From assembly GCA_026396375.1 (NCBI GenBank), contig JAPLWW010000045.1:1-31333 (forward strand): a DNA stretch of 31,333 nt, in the 5' to 3' direction. Source of the stretch: Microcaldota archaeon (GTDB taxonomy: Archaea; Micrarchaeota; Micrarchaeia; Anstonellales; J096). Under the pieces are notes generated by a model that worked only from the letters and a program-made list of their open reading frames with translations, ran no database searches and was not told the origin of the DNA. Below, in pieces: positions 1-8,122 of the stretch; position 1 is the stretch's first letter; each line of letters starts with the position of its first letter. Position numbers and translations under genes: made by a program.

Positions 1-2
1 AG

Positions 3-140
3 ATCTGCAGGCTCCTGATATCCAAGGGCATCGATATCGATGCAAAGGACAACGCAGGCCGGACCGCGCTGTTCTGGGCAAAATAAAACTGCAAAAATGA
101 GATATGGGAGCTTCTGAAGGCAGCAGGCGCAAGGGAATAA
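3..140 (+). pseudogene. 3' end of an ankyrin-repeat gene with an in-frame TAA
   Basis: The gene is cut by the window edge. Reading from base 3 gives one ankyrin unit (CRLLISKGIDIDAKDNAGRT) and then ALFWAK. An in-frame TAA follows at 84-86. The same frame then continues as NCKNEIWELLKAAGARE to a second TAA at 138-140. That tail is the expected end of an ankyrin gene: the intact ankyrin protein at 16524-17102 ends with YYAKQGGYTEIINILKQAGAKE, and the TAA falls exactly on its Gln codon. A single CAA-to-TAA change would explain it. The protein may still work without its last helices, or the gene may be decaying. Whether the 5' part is intact is unknown. Confidence 0.7.
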
Positions 141-147
141 ACAATTC

Positions 148-156
148 TTTTTTAAA
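148..156 (+). promoter_or_regulatory. TATA box for the ankyrin gene at 180
   Basis: TTTTTTAAA is centred about 28 nt before the ATG at 180. No ribosome-binding site lies between, which fits a leaderless transcript starting at or next to the ATG. Confidence 0.55.
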
Positions 157-179
157 TTATTTTATGCACAATAAGGGCA

Positions 180-596
180 ATGACCCAAAAACTCGAGAGT
201 TCAAAAATTGCAAAGCACGTGAACAAGATCACCCATCTGTTACACAAGCTGAAAACTGAGAGGATAAGGCTCAGCCCAAAAAAGCAGGATGAGCTCAATG
301 GCAGGCTATTGGAAGCTGCCAAGCAAGGCAGGATCGCAAGGATCGAAAGGCTTCTGAAGGTAGGGGCAAACGTCAACGCAAAGGACAAGGAGGACAGGAC
401 TGCCCTCATGTGGGCCGCGTCGGAAGGAAGGACAAAGTCCTGCAGAATCCTCATAGACAATGGCGCAGACAAGGACCTAAGGGACAAGAACAAGTGGAAC
501 GCGGTAATGCATGCCAAGGCAAACCGCAAATACACTACGGCAGAACACCTGATCAAGGCAGGGGCCAGGGACTTCTCAAGCGCCCACAAATTCTGA
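180..596 (+). CDS. Ankyrin-repeat protein, 138 aa
   Basis: A basic helical N-terminus (about residues 1-38) precedes three ankyrin units: about 39-70 (LLEAAKQGRIARIERLLKVG then ANVNAKDKEDRTAL), 71-103 (WAASEGRTKSCRILIDNGAD) and 104-131 (MHAKANRKYTTAEHLIKAGA). Ankyrin repeats bind other proteins; no partner can be named. There is no signal peptide or membrane segment, so it is probably cytoplasmic. The ATG is 28 nt after a TATA box. It follows another ankyrin gene and shares its repeat style, so the pair probably arose by duplication. The next gene starts 10 nt downstream and may be co-transcribed. Confidence 0.85.
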   Translation: MTQKLESSKIAKHVNKITHLLHKLKTERIRLSPKKQDELNGRLLEAAKQGRIARIERLLKVGANVNAKDKEDRTALMWAASEGRTKSCRILIDNGADKDLRDKNKWNAVMHAKANRKYTTAEHLIKAGARDFSSAHKF

Positions 597-606
597 ATTA
601 TCAATC

Positions 607-1083
607 ATGCTCATCAAAGCTGAGGGGATGAGGCATTTCGGAAGGCATGAGGAAGCAGACAAGGTTTACGCGGAGATGGGGGAAATCTACCTATCCAGGA
701 AATTATTCCATCTTGCAGGCACCTATTTCAGGAAGGCCAAAAAGTTCATTGACGCGGCCGGCGCGTTCATGCAGTGCAAGGAGTATTCTTCCGCAGGCCG
801 ATGCTTTGAGATGGCAAAGGACAGGAGAAGGGCAAGGAAGGCATATTCAATGGCAGGCACAAGGGCGGAAAAATCCAACAGCCTCTGGCTTGCGCACCAT
901 GCCTATGAAAAGGCGGGCTGCCCCGAAAAGGCTCAGCTTGTGGAAAAAAAGATCAGGGCAAGGAGATCCACATCGGAGAAAAGGAGGATATCAGCGGAGA
1001 AAGCCAGGCAGCTGAAGCTGGACCAGATATACAAAAATGACGCCTTGCTGCAGCTTCTTGGGTCCAAAAGGCATCTGGATTAG
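607..1083 (+). CDS. TPR/SNAP-like helical-repeat protein, 158 aa
   Basis: The protein is a chain of short helix pairs of TPR or alpha-SNAP type, for example YLSRKLFHLAGTYFRKAKKF followed by DAAGAFMQCKEYSSAGRCFE. A very basic tail (about residues 112-140) follows. It is clearly related to the C-terminal half of the next gene: both carry an A-F-M-x-x-K-E-Y-x-x-A core. This suggests a duplicated scaffold or adaptor family. No enzyme motif is visible. It starts 10 nt after the ankyrin gene with no obvious ribosome-binding site, and an in-frame ATG at 628 is the alternative start. The gene ends in TAG, which shows that TAG is a normal stop here. Confidence 0.75.
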   Translation: MLIKAEGMRHFGRHEEADKVYAEMGEIYLSRKLFHLAGTYFRKAKKFIDAAGAFMQCKEYSSAGRCFEMAKDRRRARKAYSMAGTRAEKSNSLWLAHHAYEKAGCPEKAQLVEKKIRARRSTSEKRRISAEKARQLKLDQIYKNDALLQLLGSKRHLD

Positions 1084-1098
1084 TTCGGTGGGCATCAA

Positions 1099-1998
1099 AT
1101 GGAAACAGCACCCAGGGAAAAAAACAATAATCATTCTTTCAAGTGGAAAGGCAAGCCAGGGTACAGCGGAAAGGGCAGGCCGACGTTCGCGCTTTTGGGA
1201 AAGGAAAGGAAACAGCCAAGGGTGAACAAGTGGAAGGACATAATACCCGAATATAAGGGCAAAGGCAGGCCTTCCCATGACCTACTTGTGGGACACGGCT
1301 TCGCAAAGCCCAAGCCAAAAATAATGGTAAGGGACGGGATCAGGATCAAGCCGGAAGGAGTCAAATGGTCTGAAGTCATTCCTGAGCATTACGGCCGCAG
1401 GGGGTGTCCAAGCCATGATCTTCTTGTGAGATACGGCTTCGCAAAGCCCAAGGATTATCTGGCAGGCCAGCAGGAAATAAGGGATGATATTACTCCCGAG
1501 TTCATCATAGACAAGGATCATGCCGTCATTGAAGAAACAGCTGCTTCGCTGCATTGCAAGCCGATGGGAAACAACAGGAAAAGCATTGACCCCTCTTCCC
1601 CCTTGCAGATGGATCTGAGAATCCTTGAAAAGATGGAAACCTCTGCGCAGAAGCTGACTGATGAAAATAGAAGGATCAGGGCAAATGCCATGTGGCTGGA
1701 GATAGCGATGAAATTCGAGTCAATGGGCCTGTTTTCCTCAGCCGCGCTTAGGTTCAAGAATGCAGGCGCATGGGAAAATGCAGGCCATGCCTTCATGAGG
1801 ATCAAAGAGTACAAGCAGGCGGCCGAGGCGTTCGGGAAGGCAGGGAATCAGGATGCGGCGGAGAAGAACGCATACATGCTGGCGGGAAAGGCAGCGGAGA
1901 AGGAAGGCAATTATAGGCTCGCCGGGCTCATGTTCAGCAGGGGCGGGCATGACTATCTGGCAAGCAGGATGGCCAAGAAGGAAAAAGGGCCTTGCTGA
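1099..1998 (+). CDS. Two-part repeat protein: N-terminal K/G-rich repeats plus helical-repeat C-terminus, 299 aa
   Basis: Residues about 14-118 hold three copies of a roughly 30-residue motif. The last two are nearly the same: KWKDIIPEYKGKGRPSHDLL then GHGFAKPK, and KWSEVIPEHYGRRGCPSHDL then RYGFAKPK. The first copy (KWKGKPGYSGKGRPTFALLG) is more diverged. Residues about 175-290 form TPR-like helices homologous to the whole 607-1083 protein (AFMRIKEYKQAAEAFGKAG). GGTGGG at 1085-1090 is a fair ribosome-binding site for the ATG. I do not recognise the N-terminal repeat. Its W, G, K, R and H content would suit nucleic-acid or protein binding, but that is a guess. Confidence 0.75.
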   Translation: METAPREKNNNHSFKWKGKPGYSGKGRPTFALLGKERKQPRVNKWKDIIPEYKGKGRPSHDLLVGHGFAKPKPKIMVRDGIRIKPEGVKWSEVIPEHYGRRGCPSHDLLVRYGFAKPKDYLAGQQEIRDDITPEFIIDKDHAVIEETAASLHCKPMGNNRKSIDPSSPLQMDLRILEKMETSAQKLTDENRRIRANAMWLEIAMKFESMGLFSSAALRFKNAGAWENAGHAFMRIKEYKQAAEAFGKAGNQDAAEKNAYMLAGKAAEKEGNYRLAGLMFSRGGHDYLASRMAKKEKGPC

Positions 1999-2078
1999 AA
2001 ATCCTCCTTCCCAGGCCAATAGGATTCCAGACTTTTTCCATATTTATCCCATTTCAGTTTCAGCGTCATAATCAAATG

Positions 2079-2086
2079 TTTTAAAA
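2079..2086 (+). promoter_or_regulatory. TATA box for the hybrid histidine kinase
   Basis: TTTTAAAA lies about 29 nt before the ATG at 2112. The earlier in-frame ATG at 2088 directly abuts this box, so it is unlikely to be transcribed; this decides the start in favour of 2112. Confidence 0.55.
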
Positions 2087-2111
2087 AATGTTGGTACGAG
2101 TATATTATCAT

Positions 2112-4265
2112 ATGATGCCAGAAAGGAATTCACACAATCTCCTCAGCTATGCCCAGAAAAAGGAGAAGCTTCATGGCATAAGGAAGGTGCTTTTTGCGGC
2201 AAGGCATCCCATCCTCGAGGCCGCGATCAAATTGGGGAATAGGGAGCATGAGGAAGCCCTTAGCGAAAGCGAAGCGAAATACAGGAGCATTTTCCAGAAC
2301 AATCACACAATCATGCTTCTTGTGGATCTTGAGAAATGGTCCATAGCAGACGCCAATCCGGCGGCATGCGCATTCTACGGATACAGCAAGGAGGATCTGG
2401 TTGGCAAAAGCATATCAGAGATAAATCCTCTTAACAGGAAGGAGCTTTCCGAAAACCTGGAGGAGGCGATGCGGAAGCCAAGAAGCAAATTCTATTTCTC
2501 GCACCGCATTTCAGACGGAAGGATGAGGGATGTGGAAGTCCATACCGGGCCAATTGTCATAGGAGGCAAGCAGCTGCTCTATTCGATAATCCACGATGTC
2601 ACCGAGCAGAAAAGGATAGAGGGCATGATAAAGAGGCAAAGCGACTCCAGCGCATTGAGGGCGGAGATATGGAGCGCAGTCTGGTCGGACAGGAACCTGT
2701 CGGAGAATGAGCTGATAAAGAATGTCCTTAACCGCCTTGGGAATTTTACCAATGCGGATACCATAGTCTTCTTCAGGATCGAAAGGAAAACCGGAAATGC
2801 GGTCGCCGAGTTGGAATGGGGCAGGAACGGCATTGAGGAATCGAAAGCAGGCAAAATACTTCCCGGATTCGTCATTGAGGGCCAACATGGCAAAAAAGCC
2901 ATCGATATATCATCTAACGATATATTTGAGAAAGATGGCTCGAAGGACCTGGACAAAATAATGAAATCTTACCTTCTCATACCATATGGGGATCCGGAGA
3001 ATCCTGAAGGGTATTTCGCATTCGGGGAAAGGCTGGGAAAAAGGCTGTGGGAGAGGAATGACAGGAACCTCCTCAATGAGATGGCCAGGATACTTTTCGC
3101 AAGGATAGAGCAGATAGGCCTTGAGGAAAGCCTGCACCAGCACGAGAAGCTTGAGTCGCTTGGAAGGCTGGCAGGGGGGATAGCCCATGACTTCAACAAT
3201 ATGCTGACCGGCATCATCGGGTATGCGGATCTCCTGAAAGTCAAGGAGAACCAGAATCCCGAAGTCTGCGAATATGCAGGATTCATATCAACCGCCGCAA
3301 AGCGCATGGCAAGCCTTACGCAGAAGCTGCTGGCGTTCGCAAGGAAAGGCAAGTACAATATCCAGACAATAGACGCAAGCGGCATCATCGATGAGGTCGT
3401 TTCCGTGCTTGAAAAGGGAATAGCGAACAAGAACATCAGGATCATCAAGAGATTCGCCGCTGCCGATTCCCATATAGAAGGGGATGACAGCCTGGTATAC
3501 AATGCATTGCTCAATCTGGGGCTGAATGCAAGGGATGCGATGCCACAGGGAGGGGAAATCACCTATGAGACAATGAACATGAATCTGAAGGATGCAGACA
3601 ATGCCTTCGGGCTGGCAGCAGGCGATTATTTGGTGATAACGGTAAGGGACAACGGGACAGGCATGGACGAGGAGACGAGGAAAAAGGCATTCGAGCCTTT
3701 CTTTACAACCAAGGCTCTTGGCAAGGGAATCGGCCTCGGGCTGGCAAGCGTCTATGGAACCGTGAAATCCCATCATGGCCACGTCGAGATCATCAGCAGA
3801 GTCGGGAAAGGGACAGCAGTTGAAATCTGCTTCCCCCTTTCAGGCAATGTCTCCCTGCAAAAGCAGGAAGCATCATCTGCCCCTATCCAGGGCCATGGGA
3901 CAGTGATGGTCGTGGATGACGAGCCTCTTGTCAGGGACACTGTCGCCGATCTGCTTGAAGCAAGCGGGTACAATCCCCATAAGTTCGGGAATGGCACAGA
4001 AGCTATAATGTTCTATGAGGAGAATTGGAAAAGCATAGATTTTGTAATACTGGACATGCAGATGCCTGGCCTCAACGGAAGGGCCTGCTTCAGGGAACTG
4101 AAGGAGATAAACCCCGCTGTCAAGGCGATGCTGATTACAGGATACAGCCAGGATGATGAAGCCGCAGCGGCAATGAAGGATGGCATGATAGGATACCTGG
4201 CCAAGCCGTTCAATGTGGAAATCCTCATAGATACAATAAGGAAGAGCATCGGGGATGGAAAATGA
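2112..4265 (+). CDS. Soluble hybrid histidine kinase (PAS - GAF-like - HisKA - HATPase - receiver)
   Basis: Numbering is from the Met at 2112 (717 aa). The PAS domain is about 52-168, with EAKYRSIFQNN at its start and VTEQKR at its end. Residues 195-335 look like a diverged GAF sensor. The HisKA domain holds the H-box GGIAHDFNNML with phospho-acceptor His359. The HATPase domain has the N-box (LNLGLNARDAM), G1 (DNGTGM), an FEPFFTT F-box and G2 (GKGIGLGL). The C-terminal receiver (about 594-712) has the acidic pair D602-D603, phospho-acceptor D648 (VILDMQMPGLNG) and K698. There are no membrane helices, so it senses a cytoplasmic cue. The HDFNN type with a fused receiver is common in bacteria, which suggests lateral acquisition. 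No output regulator is adjacent. Confidence 0.95.
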   Translation: MMPERNSHNLLSYAQKKEKLHGIRKVLFAARHPILEAAIKLGNREHEEALSESEAKYRSIFQNNHTIMLLVDLEKWSIADANPAACAFYGYSKEDLVGKSISEINPLNRKELSENLEEAMRKPRSKFYFSHRISDGRMRDVEVHTGPIVIGGKQLLYSIIHDVTEQKRIEGMIKRQSDSSALRAEIWSAVWSDRNLSENELIKNVLNRLGNFTNADTIVFFRIERKTGNAVAELEWGRNGIEESKAGKILPGFVIEGQHGKKAIDISSNDIFEKDGSKDLDKIMKSYLLIPYGDPENPEGYFAFGERLGKRLWERNDRNLLNEMARILFARIEQIGLEESLHQHEKLESLGRLAGGIAHDFNNMLTGIIGYADLLKVKENQNPEVCEYAGFISTAAKRMASLTQKLLAFARKGKYNIQTIDASGIIDEVVSVLEKGIANKNIRIIKRFAAADSHIEGDDSLVYNALLNLGLNARDAMPQGGEITYETMNMNLKDADNAFGLAAGDYLVITVRDNGTGMDEETRKKAFEPFFTTKALGKGIGLGLASVYGTVKSHHGHVEIISRVGKGTAVEICFPLSGNVSLQKQEASSAPIQGHGTVMVVDDEPLVRDTVADLLEASGYNPHKFGNGTEAIMFYEENWKSIDFVILDMQMPGLNGRACFRELKEINPAVKAMLITGYSQDDEAAAAMKDGMIGYLAKPFNVEILIDTIRKSIGDGK

Positions 4266-4299
4266 TCATTGCGGCTGCAATCGGACAAAGCAGGGCACA

Positions 4300-4322
4300 G
4301 CATCTGTTTTTAAACCTTTTTG
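4300..4322 (+). repeat. Duplicated promoter segment, copy 1 (TATA at 4307-4314)
   Basis: These 23 bases are identical to 7144-7166. Similarity continues to both start codons (GACATAAATTATAACATG against AACATAATTTATAACCATG). TTTTTAAA is centred 28 nt before the ATG at 4338, which fits leaderless transcription. Confidence 0.8.
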
Positions 4323-4337
4323 GACATAAATTATAAC

Positions 4338-6287
4338 ATGCAGCAAAGACAGTCAATTTTCAATCTAGCTAATTCCAAATCAAGAAAAAGGAGAAGGATG
4401 GCACCAAGAAAGCCTGCCGAGCTGGCAGACCCACTAGCGGAAAAGCGTCCCCTTCTCATGCCGCCTGGCATCGAGCATTTTCTCAGCGTTATTGAAGGCA
4501 AGGTTCCTTTGGACAGCATTTACCATGATTCGCCCATATGCAGGGTTCTCCTGGACAAGGGATCAGCGGAATCCCTGGGCAGGACAATAAGGAATTTCAA
4601 TAGCAGGAAGAACAACACCCCCCTGGACACGCTTGAAAATATAATCGAAAGCGATTCATTTTCCCCGGATCTGCTCCCCATGCTCGAGAGGGTTTCGGAG
4701 ATAAAGCAGGAGCACAGATACACTGATGAAGAGGGCAAGAGCCACACAATCGACAACGGCTATATCATACAGAAGGACTGCCTTGGGCACATGCTCAGCA
4801 TAATGGGCAACGGGAAGATGGGGGATTTGAGGATTGACATGCTTAAGGAGATAAACGGGAATACGAGCAGGGCCTTTGTAATGTCCGGCAATGGCGCGGA
4901 AAAAACCGACCAAAGCAAAAGCGAATACATGCTCCACTATGTTTTGAAGAAAACTGATTCATTGGCAAGCAAGGACAATTTTTCGAAGGAGATGGCCCCT
5001 TTTGTTTTTGAGATCATATCGTCAAGAAAGGACATGTGCCTTTTGCTTGAGCTATCATTGGCCAACTGCATCATCGGAAACAAGAACCTTTCCGCAGTGT
5101 CCAAGGACATCAACCTGCTCAGGGGATTTTTCTATGACATATCGGAAAAGATGATGAAGGTAACGAGCGCCATTGAAACAGACTCTGAAAAGATGAGGAT
5201 ATACCTTTCAGCTGTTGGCCTGATAATGGATGAATCATTCAACGAGGAAAGGCTAAGGATATTCAAGTTCCTCATTTCCAGGATAGAGACCATTGCAACA
5301 ACCAGTGAGGAGTCAGTGAAAATGCTCCATGACATTGAGAGATACATATCCAGCCCATGGATGAGGGAGCCTTTCCATAAGTCTCCGTTGTTTATGCTGC
5401 TCAAGAAGCCGTTGACTCCCCAAAACCATGAGACCATCGAGGCCCTTAACAGGATCGCGGCCAGCGAGCGCTTCGACAAAGACAGGATGTACTGCATCAT
5501 AGACGCGATATCAAAGAAGGATGATGAGGCCAACCTCTGCAATTCATACAGGAGGTTCCTCAAGCTCATGGAAGGCAGGAAATTCAACCCGAAGATATGC
5601 CCCATGGCAAGCGCGCTTTTCATGAAGGGATACAGGGAAGATTTCGACGCAATCTTCACTTTCCTGGAATCTTTCACTGGAAACGAGGCTGCGGGCAAGA
5701 TCTTTTACAATAGAAAAATCATCAATGCGTTTGAAAGGGTGAGCAACGGATTCCTGAACGTCAGGTCTGCGCTGAAATCCCTGGACCTGTGCATGACAAT
5801 CCTGGGGAGCAAGAGCTTCGCTACAGAACCGGCGCAGGACTCTTTTTCAGAAATCCCCGAAAGGACAGAGGGGCAGGACCTTTACAATGCCCTGATATCC
5901 TTCAATTCGATGCTGATGAGCTATGGGAGCAACAGCAGGATATGGGAAAAAGCCCTGTTCATCATCAGAAAGTCGAAGGGCGATTCCCTCTCAATATCAC
6001 TGGACCTTTTTTCAACAATGGTAGACAAGGGCAGGAGATATGCCGGCAGGATTAATGAAAAGGAGCTGTTGAAGATAATATCCATCTCAAATGCGGCTTC
6101 AAGCCTCGGGGCGGACAATGGGCAGATCGCTTCAATCATCCTATATGACATTTTCGAAAGCAAGAGCTTTGGAATGAAGGAGATGGATCTGCTTTACAGC
6201 AGGCTTTCCAAATCCCCAAGGAGGGACATCATGAGCCTCCTCGACGGCAAGCCCCAAATCCGGTCGCCAACAGCAGACAAAAGCTAA
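4338..6287 (+). CDS. Unrecognised large all-helical protein, 649 aa
   Basis: I do not recognise a family. The N-terminus is strongly basic (KSRKRRRMAPRK, about residues 14-25). The rest is a long run of amphipathic helices in a HEAT/ARM-like or superhelical style, without membrane segments, cysteine clusters or nucleotide-binding motifs. The ATG at 4338 is chosen over an in-frame TTG at 4320 because it sits 28 nt after the TATA box. It is the first of four orphan helical genes (to 8926), each with its own promoter, suggesting a local expanded family. Scaffold or adaptor function is possible but unproven. Codon use matches the neighbours (AGG, ATA). Confidence 0.8.
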   Translation: MQQRQSIFNLANSKSRKRRRMAPRKPAELADPLAEKRPLLMPPGIEHFLSVIEGKVPLDSIYHDSPICRVLLDKGSAESLGRTIRNFNSRKNNTPLDTLENIIESDSFSPDLLPMLERVSEIKQEHRYTDEEGKSHTIDNGYIIQKDCLGHMLSIMGNGKMGDLRIDMLKEINGNTSRAFVMSGNGAEKTDQSKSEYMLHYVLKKTDSLASKDNFSKEMAPFVFEIISSRKDMCLLLELSLANCIIGNKNLSAVSKDINLLRGFFYDISEKMMKVTSAIETDSEKMRIYLSAVGLIMDESFNEERLRIFKFLISRIETIATTSEESVKMLHDIERYISSPWMREPFHKSPLFMLLKKPLTPQNHETIEALNRIAASERFDKDRMYCIIDAISKKDDEANLCNSYRRFLKLMEGRKFNPKICPMASALFMKGYREDFDAIFTFLESFTGNEAAGKIFYNRKIINAFERVSNGFLNVRSALKSLDLCMTILGSKSFATEPAQDSFSEIPERTEGQDLYNALISFNSMLMSYGSNSRIWEKALFIIRKSKGDSLSISLDLFSTMVDKGRRYAGRINEKELLKIISISNAASSLGADNGQIASIILYDIFESKSFGMKEMDLLYSRLSKSPRRDIMSLLDGKPQIRSPTADKS

Positions 6288-6290
6288 ACT

Positions 6291-6298
6291 TATTTAAA
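6291..6298 (+). promoter_or_regulatory. TATA box for the gene at 6319
   Basis: TATTTAAA is centred 25 nt before the GTG at 6319, close after the preceding stop codon. No Shine-Dalgarno sequence is visible. Confidence 0.5.
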
Positions 6299-6318
6299 CC
6301 TAGCTTCACATATTTAAT

Positions 6319-7167
6319 GTGGACAAAATTCTTTTGAAAAAGGCATCAGGGGAGCGCAAACCAGCCAACTTCAGCGCAAAGGAGCCTTTATTGGAAGACC
6401 ATTACCAGGCCGCTTCCAAGATATGCATTAATCATAAGATAAGGCAGGAGGCGATCCCCATAATTTCCGCAATCCTGAATTCAAACGGCAAATCCGACCT
6501 TGATTTTGAGCTCAGCCTATTGATTGGATGCATGGAAAGCGAGAATTTCCCTCTTTTCCTTTCTGATCCCGGAGGGACTGGGAAATGCATCGCGAACATC
6601 AGCAGCCTTATCGAAGACAGCATGAAGATAGACACAGCCAGGAACTGGTCACAGAGGGCATGCGCTTCGCTGTTCTGCCATGACAAATTTTCCCCGGAGG
6701 TCCTTGATGCAATATTATCGTTCCCCTCCAAATTGGATCCATACCATCTGAACCATGCCTTTAATTTAATTAAGAATATGCTTGAAAAGGACCTGATAAA
6801 CGAAAAGACCCTTTCCTATATCGGCATGGCCTCGTTTGCGGAAAAAGTCCCTAACAGATATCCTGCAATGTACGCAGTTTACAGCCTGATTGGCAATAGG
6901 AATGCCGACATAGGCTGGTTCAATGAGGATTCATGCCATGACCTGGTTGATCTATCCTGTGCGGTGAACAGGGAAGCGCCTTCGGACTTCATTCCCTCAA
7001 GGTTCAGTTCATTTACCTGGTTCCTGTCCAGCAAGGGCCTTTCAAAGGAGAACCTGGGGCTTGCAGTTTCAAAAGTCCCTTCAATGGAAGACCGGGAGAT
7101 GATCTCTTTCTTCAAGGGTCTTTCAGGGCTCAACAATGAGCCTGCATCTGTTTTTAAACCTTTTTGA
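6319..7167 (+). CDS. Unrecognised helical protein, 282 aa
   Basis: The protein is mostly helical, with no recognised domain. The GTG at 6319 is 25 nt after a TATA box and opens the reading frame. DPGGTGKC (about residue 84) resembles a P-loop but lacks the Ser/Thr and its context is wrong. The last codons (ASVFKPF, stop) are encoded by the same bases that form the TATA region of the next gene, so the 3' end of this gene doubles as a promoter. The neighbours on both sides are helical orphans of similar look, suggesting a paralogous set. Confidence 0.75.
   Translation: MDKILLKKASGERKPANFSAKEPLLEDHYQAASKICINHKIRQEAIPIISAILNSNGKSDLDFELSLLIGCMESENFPLFLSDPGGTGKCIANISSLIEDSMKIDTARNWSQRACASLFCHDKFSPEVLDAILSFPSKLDPYHLNHAFNLIKNMLEKDLINEKTLSYIGMASFAEKVPNRYPAMYAVYSLIGNRNADIGWFNEDSCHDLVDLSCAVNREAPSDFIPSRFSSFTWFLSSKGLSKENLGLAVSKVPSMEDREMISFFKGLSGLNNEPASVFKPF
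7144..7166 (+). repeat. Duplicated promoter segment, copy 2 (TATA at 7151-7158)
   Basis: Identical over 23 bases to 4300-4322, and centred 28 nt before the ATG at 7183. This copy also encodes the C-terminal residues and stop of the gene at 6319-7167. Confidence 0.8.
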
Positions 7168-7182
7168 ACATAATTTATAACC

Positions 7183-8046
7183 ATGAATGCCCAATCCAGC
7201 GAGCAGCCGACATTCGGAAGCAAGGCAAAATTGCTGAAATCGGCCTTTGCCTCGTTTTTCAGGCAGGAAAAGAGGGAAACCGCATTGGACAGGATGAAAC
7301 AGCTGGACCCTGTTTCCCTTGCCAAGTTCGAGCCTCTCATATCAGCCATAAAAAGGAAAACCAAAAAAAAGGACATGCTAAGGTCCATTGCCGCAGTCAA
7401 CCTGATCATAAATGACATCAACAGCGACCTTGCGCTTCCGATAGCCCTGAAGCTTGCCGAAATGAAGAAAGGGAGCGACCTGGCTGACGGGATTTGCCAC
7501 CTAAGGATGATAAGCAACCACAATTTCAGCCAAAATGCGGTTTCCTTCATAGATTACATAGTGGATTCCGTACCCGGCGAAAAGCTTTGCCCTGTGCTGC
7601 AGAAAATGGGCGACATAACGCTGAACATGAACTTCAAGAGATGGATGTACGTGAACCTAAGCCTGGGATTCGCAAGAGGCATCCTTGCCTTCAAGAAATT
7701 CAGCAGTTCCGACCATAACAGGCTTATGGAGCATCCCCTTAATTCAATCAACAGCTTCCTGTCAAACCCCTCCTTTGCCAATGAGTGGTTCATTTGCGAG
7801 AACATCGCAAGGATAACCAGCATCTCCATGGCAGTAAAGGCAAACTCCAATGAAAAGAGCGCAGGTGCTTCGCTGAGCCTTTTCAACAGGATCCTAATGA
7901 ACGAGCATCTTAAGATGAGCTACCTGGAGCTGATGGACAGATACCTGGCTGAGAAGAGGTATATAGGCGTAAAGGAATTCCTTGAAAAATTCCATGGATG
8001 CTCGGATGAGCTATTCAGCATAAGGATAAGGGGAAGCGTTTTCTAG
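7183..8046 (+). CDS. Unrecognised helical protein, 287 aa
   Basis: The protein is predicted all-helical, with hydrophobic/charged alternation like HEAT-type repeats, for example LARFEP-like and IAAVNLIINDINSDLALPIA stretches. No catalytic motif or membrane segment is seen. The ATG at 7183 lies 28 nt after the duplicated TATA segment; 16 bases separate it from the stop of the previous gene. Sharing a promoter sequence with the 4338 gene suggests co-regulation or duplication of a gene-plus-promoter unit. The C-terminus is rich in Arg and Ser (IRIRGSVF). It ends in TAG. Confidence 0.75.
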   Translation: MNAQSSEQPTFGSKAKLLKSAFASFFRQEKRETALDRMKQLDPVSLAKFEPLISAIKRKTKKKDMLRSIAAVNLIINDINSDLALPIALKLAEMKKGSDLADGICHLRMISNHNFSQNAVSFIDYIVDSVPGEKLCPVLQKMGDITLNMNFKRWMYVNLSLGFARGILAFKKFSSSDHNRLMEHPLNSINSFLSNPSFANEWFICENIARITSISMAVKANSNEKSAGASLSLFNRILMNEHLKMSYLELMDRYLAEKRYIGVKEFLEKFHGCSDELFSIRIRGSVF

Positions 8047-8092
8047 CCAGAATTGAATTCATTTGGGGTTGCGCGCAAGATGCAACAAAACC

Positions 8093-8099
8093 TTTTTAT
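8093..8099 (+). promoter_or_regulatory. TATA box for the gene at 8123
   Basis: TTTTTAT in an A-A-C-C-TTTTTAT context is centred 27 nt before the ATG at 8123. It argues against the upstream in-frame TTG at 8063. Confidence 0.5.
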
Positions 8100-8122
8100 C
8101 TGTTTCCTACATAAAAAATAAC

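Noticed and set aside
152..604. Minus-strand 150-codon frame opposite the ankyrin gene
   Set aside because: Antisense shadow of the ankyrin repeats; no promoter or family match.
6565..6600. P-loop-like DPGGTGKC in the 6319-7167 protein
   Set aside because: Lacks the Ser/Thr after GK and the beginning Gly of the Walker A pattern, and no Walker B follows; taken as chance.
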